NCBI GenBank assembly: GCA_900553905.1
Contig: USFL01000047.1
Coordinates: 1-8,520 of the forward strand
From: an uncultured Eubacteriales bacterium
GTDB lineage: Bacteria > Bacillota > Clostridia > Christensenellales > Aristaeellaceae
Length of the DNA stretch: 8,520 nt
Direction: 5' to 3'
Part shown: positions 1 to 5,882 of the stretch, one piece after another
Layout: the number at the start of each line of letters is the position of its first letter
How positions within the stretch are numbered: the first letter of the stretch is position 1
The notes under the pieces: generated by a model
Databases searched by the model: none
The model's input: only the letters and a program-made list of their open reading frames with translations
What the model was told of the DNA's origin: nothing
Made by a program: the position numbers and the translations under genes

Positions 1-1
1 G

Positions 2-35
2 GTGACTGGAGTTCAGACGTGTGCTCTTCCGATCT
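2..35 (+). other. Illumina TruSeq adapter sequence (contamination at contig end)
   Basis: These 34 bases match the Illumina TruSeq indexed-adapter/read-2 primer sequence, beginning GTGACTGGAG and ending CTCTTCCGATCT. Base 1 would be the last base of an index or untrimmed junk. This is library-construction DNA and not genome. It marks the true left end of reliable sequence at about base 36. It also breaks the gene that runs into it from the right. Short plus-strand translations here (peptides starting MTGVQTCALPI and MCSSDL) are the spurious peptides this adapter commonly produces in databases. Confidence 0.97.
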
Positions 36-691
36 CAGATCGTCACCCTGCCGGGGCGAAGCATGTCCAGGCAGGCATCAAGGCGTTGCGTGCCGTTGTC
101 CGCCTCGGTGCCGTCGGTCACGAACAGAAAATGAATGCTCAGGTCCGGATTCTGATCCAGCATCTGAACCAAACGTTGAACAACCGCATCGTTTTCCGTA
201 GCCTGTAGCGGTGTGCGCGTTTCGGCAAACCACAGCTCCACCTCGCCCGTGGCAGGCAGATACTGTTCAAGCCCGCCGACGAATTTTTCAAAGCGCGTCG
301 CATACTTCTGGTTGGTGGTAGTGGTATCGCGTCCTGCGCCAAGCAGCTGGACGGATGCTTCGTGCAGTCCGTCGGGCTGGTCAAGCTGCATCTCGGACGA
401 AACATAGGCGCGTTCCTCCACGAAGGCAACCATGGCCCTGGCCCCGTCCCGGGCATGGGTAAACAGATAGGACTGCAAAAACAGCTGTCCCGTTTCCCAC
501 TTCGGCATCAGATCATTCGAACTATTCCCCGGACGTCCAAAGCCCAAGGCAAAGAAATATGTTTTCTGCTGTGCGGCCGGGGCAGACGTCTCCACCTGAG
601 GCGGCAGCGTATTTTCGGCGGGCGATGCAGCCACCGCCATACACAGGCATACGGCGCACAGCAGCGCCATAGCGGTTTGAAGCTTTCGCAT
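35..691 (-). CDS. Exported vWA-like domain protein, 3' end lost at adapter junction
   Basis: The 218 readable residues begin with a Sec signal peptide: basic MRK, a hydrophobic core at about 7-22, and likely signal peptidase I sites after A22 or A25. No proper lipobox surrounds Cys12, 15 or 17. The mature part follows a von Willebrand A layout: a beta strand at YFFALGF (45-51), a helix at about 64-79, a strand at ARAMVAFV, a Thr-rich loop GRDTTTTN (120-127), and strand plus loop FLFVTDG (188-194). The first MIDAS element, DxSxS, is not present; GFGRPGNSS stands in its place, so canonical metal binding is doubtful. The ATG at 691 follows an AGGGGGAT ribosome site. The apparent stop at 35-37 takes its last base from the adapter, so it is not a trustworthy terminus; genuine sequence ends with residues RVTI. 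It lies 23 bp after the membrane-protein gene. A vWA-like fold is inferred from motif order; the ligand is unknown. Confidence 0.85.
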   Translation of the reverse strand: MRKLQTAMALLCAVCLCMAVAASPAENTLPPQVETSAPAAQQKTYFFALGFGRPGNSSNDLMPKWETGQLFLQSYLFTHARDGARAMVAFVEERAYVSSEMQLDQPDGLHEASVQLLGAGRDTTTTNQKYATRFEKFVGGLEQYLPATGEVELWFAETRTPLQATENDAVVQRLVQMLDQNPDLSIHFLFVTDGTEADNGTQRLDACLDMLRPGRVTI

Positions 692-714
692 GTTCGATCC
701 CCCTAGCCGGCGGC

Positions 715-1203
715 TTAGAAAAAGTCCTCATCAATAGGGCTGGAAGATGAGGTGGGCGTCTTTTTGGCAGGCTGATTGAGCAGGATTTCCACCGCAACGA
801 AGCCTGCGGAAAGCACCAGACACAGAATGCAGCCAACGCCGGCCGAAACGGGAATCATACTGGTGATTCCCATGCCCACGCTCTGGTTAATGGCGGTTCC
901 GGCCAGAGCGGCCAAGGCGTTTCCGTTCATCAGCACGCTGTTTCCGGCGATGAGCAGCACAAAGGTAACCAGGAAGGTAAACGCCCCCACCCCAATGCTG
1001 ATTTTGACATCCAGCACGACGCTTGCCAGCATCATCACCAGTGACAGCACCAGCGGCAGGTACATCACGGCATATCCGTACTGCATCAGCACCAGGCCGC
1101 TCATGCCCACCACAATCACACGATAGAACGGCAAAAAGAGAAGGCATACCAGATATGCGGCCGCAAACCCCAGGGCGACCCAGTTTTGTTGACTCCGCGT
1201 CAT
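715..1203 (-). CDS. Small four-helix integral membrane protein
   Basis: This 162-aa protein is mostly hydrophobic. It has probable membrane helices at about 8-27, 43-64, 68-88 and 116-141, and a short polar tail with a serine run and an acidic end (IDEDFF). Basic residues at the N terminus (MTR), between helices 2 and 3 (DVK), and after helix 4 (PAKK) suggest that both ends are cytoplasmic. The start at 1203 is chosen because AAGGAGGA sits 7 bases upstream; the open frame extends to an ATG at 1248, but that codon lies inside the upstream gene and bypasses this site. The gene sits 25 bp after the GAP1-like gene and 23 bp before the exported vWA-like gene. That placement makes it a candidate link between cytoplasmic GTPase components and the exterior. 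I do not recognise the family, and no channel or enzyme signature is visible. Confidence 0.88.
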   Translation of the reverse strand: MTRSQQNWVALGFAAAYLVCLLFLPFYRVIVVGMSGLVLMQYGYAVMYLPLVLSLVMMLASVVLDVKISIGVGAFTFLVTFVLLIAGNSVLMNGNALAALAGTAINQSVGMGITSMIPVSAGVGCILCLVLSAGFVAVEILLNQPAKKTPTSSSSPIDEDFF

Positions 1204-1210
1204 AACAGAT

Positions 1211-1218
1211 TCCTCCTT
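1211..1218 (-). promoter_or_regulatory. Strong ribosome binding site for the membrane-protein gene
   Basis: The minus strand reads AAGGAGGA, a near-perfect Shine-Dalgarno sequence, 7 bases before the ATG at 1203. It fixes that start over the longer open frame beginning at 1248. Confidence 0.9.
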
Positions 1219-1228
1219 ACTATTGCGG

Positions 1229-4200
1229 TTAACCCTTGAGCCATGCAACCAATGCCTGTGCGGGATCGCCTATCCCGGCGCCGGACAGCCAGGGGATCAT
1301 CCTTTGGGCATCCTTGATTGCGCCGCGCAGCCGTACAGTATAGTCCCCATGGGATTTCAGCAGCGCCGCATGCAGCAGGTCGGGATATCGGGAATGGAGC
1401 TGCTGCGCGAAGCTGAACAGCGCGCAAATCTGCGTCAGGAGCACCACGCCCTCCTCACCGAAGGGCTTCTCCCTTTGCTTGTCCCAGGGAAGGATAGCCA
1501 GCACCCCGTCCATCCGCGGCGCCTCGCCAGGGACGGCGGCCGTGATGAAGGCGGCCGCCATCCGCTTGCGAAAAGCAAGCGTTTTCAGTCCTTCCAGGGT
1601 GCCGCGGGCCAGCGTCTCGCACAGGTGGCGGGTGAGCTGCGTCTGTTCCAGCCGGTTGATGACGCCAATCGCGTTCCTGCATGGCTCCACCAGCTGCTCA
1701 TCCCCGGTCACCGGCAGCTCCCGGCGGATTACCTGCCACACCCCAAGGATCGCGTTTGCGCACTGCCACGCCGGCCTGGATTGCAGGCCCGCCTCCGCGC
1801 CTGTTTTCTTGGCCAGCCCGACGATGTTGGCAATGCCGTCCATGCCGGCGGCATTGAGCAGCAGCGCCTCAAAGCATTCGGCAAACCTGCGGTTGAGCGC
1901 TTCATGCCACAGGCGCACAAAAGCGTTCTGGTTGTTTCCCTGCCGGCTGTTAAACCACTCCTCAATCTGCCTGCCACGCTTGATCTGTGCCATCTCTTCC
2001 ATGAGTTTCGCCTGTGCTGCGGCTCGAGTATTGCCCTCCAGCAGCTCATCCGGCTGGAGGGCGGCCCTGGTCCAGGCCCCGCGCTGACGTTCAATCGCTG
2101 CAAAGTAATCCATGGACTTCCAGTCTTCCATGAGCTGGCGCTGCAAATCCCGCAGATAGAGGCGGCGCAAGTTCAGCGTATCCGTCAGGGTGGAAAACAC
2201 GTTCCACAGGCAGCGCACCTGCGGCGCGCCCGCGTCGCCCAGCGCTTCGTAAAGCGCCTTGAGCGGGGGTTCTGCGCCGGCCAGCTGGTCGGACGCGGCG
2301 CTCCGAACCCACTGGCACACGATGGCAAAATCGCCTTGGGCGGGCAGGGTATTGGCCGCAAGATACGCCTTCACGTAATGGGCGATTCCGCAGCTCATCC
2401 GCTCCCGCGCGTCAATCAGGCGGCTCTGCGCGTCCAGCGCCACATACCAGCCCAGCGCGCAGCGTCCCTCGCGGGCAAAGCCGTCCAGCATGCGCTGCGC
2501 ATAGTCCGATAGCGCCTGGTGCACCCGGCTGTGATCGCGCGACACGGGCAGAAGCTTTTCCAAAAGCACGTTCAGCTGTGCGTTGTCCAGCGGCATGGCG
2601 ACCGGGCAGCCCGCCTGCGCATCCAGGGACAGGATGCGGCACAGCGTCCTGCTCATGTCGTAGCCCATGCCCAGGCACATCTGCGCATAGGCTTCGCCCT
2701 CCCCCGCATGGGCGCAGAAAGCGGCCACGAGATAGCGCTCCAGCAGCTCGCTGTTGTCCGCATCCATCGCGTCGGCGGCTTCCCGTATGCGGCGCTGAAT
2801 GGCCGCATTGGGCAGCGTGATGATATACTTGTTCATCAGCTCGTTGAGCGACAGGGACAGCACCCCGCGCCGGTCCAGATAGCGCCTGGCCAGCGGCATG
2901 ATGAACAGCGCCATCTCTGCATGCAGCTTGCCAAACGCCGCCAGATAGTCCACCATCGCCTCTCTGAGCGCCGCAAACGCTTCGCACAGCGCGCTGAATG
3001 CCTCGTTGCACAGCGCGTCCAGCTCGGCCTGGCCGATGGGCTGGTCCAGCCACGCCTCCCTGAGCAGGGTGGAAAAGACCTCCGTGATCCGTTCGTGGCC
3101 CACCGCCTGCTCCAGCATGGACCTGCTGACCATCGGCGCAAAGAAGGGGGCTATCCGTGCCTTCTGATGCCGTATCACGATCCACAGCTTTTGCATGGCC
3201 AGGCGCTGGTCCGCTTCACGCAGCGCCTTTTCCATCAGGAAGACGACATCTGCGTCCGTCAGCGGAACCGGCGCCGTGCCGATCTGGGACAGCCACCGCT
3301 CCTCCAGCACCCGCAGCAGCCTGTCGGCATCGGTAGGCGTATAGCCGTGCCGGCGGATCAGCAGCTGGTTCACGGTGCGCCACAGCCGGACCCTTTCAAA
3401 CGGCTCCAGCGTTTCATGGTCCATCTGGAACAGGGCAAAGGCAATATCAAAATCGGCCATGAAGGGCGTGTCCTGAGGCGGTTTCGCATTGCCCAGCTCC
3501 GCTGCGCTCACATCGTACAGTCTTTGCAGGGAAGGGGTCGTCTGGCCGTCCATGACCGCCCTGGCGAACGCCGCCTCTCCGGGCGCAAGCGGCACAAACG
3601 CATTCGTGCGCAGGTCGAACAGGTTTTCGTTGGGTTCGCCCACGTAGTTTTCCGGATAGACGAAAACCAGCGCCGTGGGATCAAACTTCTGGATGTGCCG
3701 GATGGCCACCGGCGCGCTCATGCTCAGAATGTGCAGCGCCGCTCCGGGCAAAACGGGCAGCAGCACGTCAAGAAAGAACGCCTTTGCCAGTGAAATGATC
3801 TCCCGGCAGCGCCGCTCCTGGCCCAGGCAAACGCGCACCGGCACGGTGTGCGTTTCCCGGTCGAACGCGCGCGCGGTTGCGCTGCGCCAATAGCGGATGA
3901 GCAGGGCCTCCGCCATGCCTTGCGGCAGAGCGGCGGTCCACGCAGGGCCCGCAGCAGACGAAGGCGTCCAGGATTCCGCTTCGATGCTCTCCATCTGGGG
4001 GGCCAGCGCCCAGAAGGCGCCCAGGGTCAAAAAACCGCTGTAGGACAGCCAGTCCCGGGGGGAGCCGCTGGTCAGGGCGGTATCGGGACCGTCGCCCGTG
4101 AGCGCCACGATGTCGCTGTAGCCATGCGGGCGGCCCTCCACGCGTCCGTTGCGCAGCAGCATGCCCTCGGCGGAATACACGACAGCTACCTTTTGAAAAT

Positions 4201-4411
4201 CCAGCGCCTGCAACTCATAGGCGCACTGAATTTCGCTCAGTGCATCCTGATCCCTGCGCTGTTCGTCAAAAAACGGAACGCCGTCCACAGGCGGCAGCCG
4301 CCGGCCTGTAACGCCGGCAGCCCAGTTTCCGCCCGGAAACCCTACGGAAGCAATGTCGCTACCAAACCCTCTGCGGGGCGGGTCGCCAACGATGCGATGA
4401 TAGGCGCGCAT
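1229..4411 (-). CDS. GAP1-like GTPase-associated protein, large and mainly helical (1060 aa)
   Basis: The 1060-aa product has no signal peptide or membrane helix. Residues 1-280 are alpha/beta: an N terminus with Tyr4, a glycine-rich RGFGSDI stretch (14-20) and FPGGNW (25-30); a strand FQKVAVVYS (72-80); a tryptophan/tyrosine segment IRYWRS (172-177); and a block at 212-252 with a leucine-rich helix, LPVLPG, a strand LHILSMS and a strand TALVFVYP. From about residue 310 to the end it is almost wholly helical, with no transmembrane, nuclease or NTPase motif found. This order, and the zinc-ribbon GTPase directly upstream, recall GTPase-associated protein 1 (GAP1-N/M/C regions) of bacterial NTP-dependent conflict systems. 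That family link is from memory and moderate at best. The ATG at 4411 has AGGGGAG 10 bases upstream, and the gene starts 27 bp after the GTPase stop. The frame is open throughout, with no frameshift. Its likely role, by inference, is partner, scaffold or regulator of the GTPase. Confidence 0.9.
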   Translation of the reverse strand: MRAYHRIVGDPPRRGFGSDIASVGFPGGNWAAGVTGRRLPPVDGVPFFDEQRRDQDALSEIQCAYELQALDFQKVAVVYSAEGMLLRNGRVEGRPHGYSDIVALTGDGPDTALTSGSPRDWLSYSGFLTLGAFWALAPQMESIEAESWTPSSAAGPAWTAALPQGMAEALLIRYWRSATARAFDRETHTVPVRVCLGQERRCREIISLAKAFFLDVLLPVLPGAALHILSMSAPVAIRHIQKFDPTALVFVYPENYVGEPNENLFDLRTNAFVPLAPGEAAFARAVMDGQTTPSLQRLYDVSAAELGNAKPPQDTPFMADFDIAFALFQMDHETLEPFERVRLWRTVNQLLIRRHGYTPTDADRLLRVLEERWLSQIGTAPVPLTDADVVFLMEKALREADQRLAMQKLWIVIRHQKARIAPFFAPMVSRSMLEQAVGHERITEVFSTLLREAWLDQPIGQAELDALCNEAFSALCEAFAALREAMVDYLAAFGKLHAEMALFIMPLARRYLDRRGVLSLSLNELMNKYIITLPNAAIQRRIREAADAMDADNSELLERYLVAAFCAHAGEGEAYAQMCLGMGYDMSRTLCRILSLDAQAGCPVAMPLDNAQLNVLLEKLLPVSRDHSRVHQALSDYAQRMLDGFAREGRCALGWYVALDAQSRLIDARERMSCGIAHYVKAYLAANTLPAQGDFAIVCQWVRSAASDQLAGAEPPLKALYEALGDAGAPQVRCLWNVFSTLTDTLNLRRLYLRDLQRQLMEDWKSMDYFAAIERQRGAWTRAALQPDELLEGNTRAAAQAKLMEEMAQIKRGRQIEEWFNSRQGNNQNAFVRLWHEALNRRFAECFEALLLNAAGMDGIANIVGLAKKTGAEAGLQSRPAWQCANAILGVWQVIRRELPVTGDEQLVEPCRNAIGVINRLEQTQLTRHLCETLARGTLEGLKTLAFRKRMAAAFITAAVPGEAPRMDGVLAILPWDKQREKPFGEEGVVLLTQICALFSFAQQLHSRYPDLLHAALLKSHGDYTVRLRGAIKDAQRMIPWLSGAGIGDPAQALVAWLKG

Positions 4412-4438
4412 AAGCTGTTTTCTCCCCTTTCCGCGCTC

Positions 4439-5863
4439 TTACCGGCTTCCAAACAGCCATCGTTTTTTGGGTTTTTCCTGCGGTGCCTCCTGCACGGGGG
4501 GCTTTTTGCTGTCCGCCAGCCCGTAAAAGTAGAGCAGGGCCAGAAAAGGCTCGATGATGCGGTGCTTGGATGCTTCTTTGGAATGGATGTTTTTAAAGCA
4601 GGGTTTTCCGTTCTGATCGGAGATGCGGGTATAGGTGCTCACCCCGAGCATGAGGGGCTTTTTGACCTTTCCGTTGAAGGCGTTGACGATCTGCTCGCGG
4701 ATGCTTCCGCTTCCCAGCTTGGAATCAAAAAACCTGCTCAGTTCAGAGCTGACGGCTGCCAGTTCGCCGGTATCGACCGCGCGCTGGTGGCATTCCTTGA
4801 TATTGTTTTGCTTGAGGCGGCTCTGCGGCGAGCGAAACAGTATCTCGTCGACGGTGAGCGGCTGGTCCATCTTGGTAACCACGGCGATGATATGCTTGAG
4901 ATCCTTCAAATAGCTGTTGATCACATAGGTTTGAGACAGAAACGCCGTCACCGGCACGGAGCAGAAGTCGTGCTCGTTTCCGCTTTCTTCAACCGCAGGG
5001 CTGTCCTCCTCGGGGCTGCCGATGTCCTCCTGAATCTTGGAATCATGAAAATACGCGCCGTTGCACAGCATATTGGGGTCCAGCATGAGCATGACGGTTT
5101 CCGCCTTCTTCAGCCCGTCGTGGCCGGCAAGGTACGCCTCGTCGATCAGCCCGCTCTTGTCAATGATGCCTTCTCCGGCGATGTCGTACAGGGTGAAGAA
5201 GCAGTCCTTGGGGGGGCTACAGGACAGGTTGGTATAGCGCAGTACCAGCGGGAACAGCTTGCTGTCCACAGGGGTCGGCAGCGTGATGCCGGTATCGCTG
5301 TAGAGCTGCATTTGCGGAACGAAATAGCGCAGGCTCTCCGCTACTATGGACACGCTTCCCAGGCCGCATGCGGACAGCTGGATGGAAAGCTGTTGCAGCA
5401 GCGCGACCAGGTACGCCGTTTTGCCCGCGGCGCGGCCGCCGAAAAGGCACACGCTGTAATTGGGAATGGTGCCGAAGCCGAGCGGAAGCATGCAGTGGCA
5501 GTTCGGGCACGCCCTGGTGGGAAGAACGACCTGCTCCGTGCTGGCGGACTTTTTTTTGTTCTCCGCCTCATTGGCGGCAGCGCCTTCCAGCTCGTCGGGG
5601 GTTAAGCCGTTGCAGGGACTCACCCGCAGTTCGGCCGGAAAGCCGTTTTCGTCCCGGGTAACGATTTCGTTGGGCTCTTCGCAGCGAAAATAGAGGCCGC
5701 GAAAGTTTTCGCCTTCTTCAAAGGGATAGTCCGTGCTGCACTTGAAGAGAAAGTTGTAGCGCCGTTGGTCCCTGAAAAAAGCCGTATTATAGGTGGAATC
5801 AATAAAGAGCACCTCATCGCCCACGATTTCTTTGCCGCAAAATGGACAGATATAGTTGGACAT
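4439..5863 (-). CDS. Zinc-ribbon GTPase (DO-GTPase2-like P-loop GTPase)
   Basis: This 474-aa cytoplasmic protein combines an N-terminal zinc-binding module with a P-loop GTPase. CPFC (6-9) and CPNCH (119-123) look like two halves of a zinc ribbon, with a further YFRC (Cys61) between them. GTPase motifs: G1/Walker A GGRAAGKT (142-149); G3 DIAG (227-230) followed by Glu231; G4 TKMD (330-333), which specifies guanine. G5 may lie near GVST (407-410). About 100 residues separate G3 and G4, including an acidic stretch at about 279-299. The C terminus is basic (KPKKRW). The CPNCH-LP segment closely followed by a P-loop and helix is the pattern I associate with the Double-GTPase 2 family of GTPase-based conflict systems; that name is recalled and unsearched. 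The ATG at 5863 is preceded by AGGAGAGGA; upstream open frame is overlap with the previous gene. It probably acts as the nucleotide-dependent switch for its operon partners. Confidence 0.95.
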   Translation of the reverse strand: MSNYICPFCGKEIVGDEVLFIDSTYNTAFFRDQRRYNFLFKCSTDYPFEEGENFRGLYFRCEEPNEIVTRDENGFPAELRVSPCNGLTPDELEGAAANEAENKKKSASTEQVVLPTRACPNCHCMLPLGFGTIPNYSVCLFGGRAAGKTAYLVALLQQLSIQLSACGLGSVSIVAESLRYFVPQMQLYSDTGITLPTPVDSKLFPLVLRYTNLSCSPPKDCFFTLYDIAGEGIIDKSGLIDEAYLAGHDGLKKAETVMLMLDPNMLCNGAYFHDSKIQEDIGSPEEDSPAVEESGNEHDFCSVPVTAFLSQTYVINSYLKDLKHIIAVVTKMDQPLTVDEILFRSPQSRLKQNNIKECHQRAVDTGELAAVSSELSRFFDSKLGSGSIREQIVNAFNGKVKKPLMLGVSTYTRISDQNGKPCFKNIHSKEASKHRIIEPFLALLYFYGLADSKKPPVQEAPQEKPKKRWLFGSR

Positions 5864-5870
5864 CTTCCGT

Positions 5871-5879
5871 TCCTCTCCT
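5871..5879 (-). promoter_or_regulatory. Ribosome binding site fixing the GTPase start
   Basis: The minus strand reads AGGAGAGGA. Its GAGG core is 8 bases from the ATG at 5863, and the site lies in the 19-bp gap after the upstream TGA. The GTPase frame stays open as far as 6235 inside the preceding gene, but the site and the first zinc knuckle just after ATG 5863 support the shorter start. Confidence 0.85.
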
Positions 5880-5882
5880 GCA

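Noticed and set aside
2..208. Plus-strand small ORFs at the left end
   Set aside because: They begin inside the sequencing adapter and give the well-known spurious peptides (MTGVQTCALPI, MCSSDL). The rest is antisense to the vWA-like gene.
35..691. Lipoprotein signal in the vWA-like protein
   Set aside because: Cys12, Cys15 and Cys17 lie inside the hydrophobic core, and none is preceded by a canonical L-[AS]-[GA] lipobox.
1223..5605. Three very long plus-strand open frames (1223-2512, 2519-3793, 3848-5605) in a single frame
   Set aside because: They lie in exact codon register opposite the GAP1-like and GTPase genes. In this register stops arise only from minus-strand TTA, CTA and TCA codons, which this GC-rich genome avoids. 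The translations are rich in Arg, Gln, His and Ala, show no motif, and mirror genes that do carry motifs.
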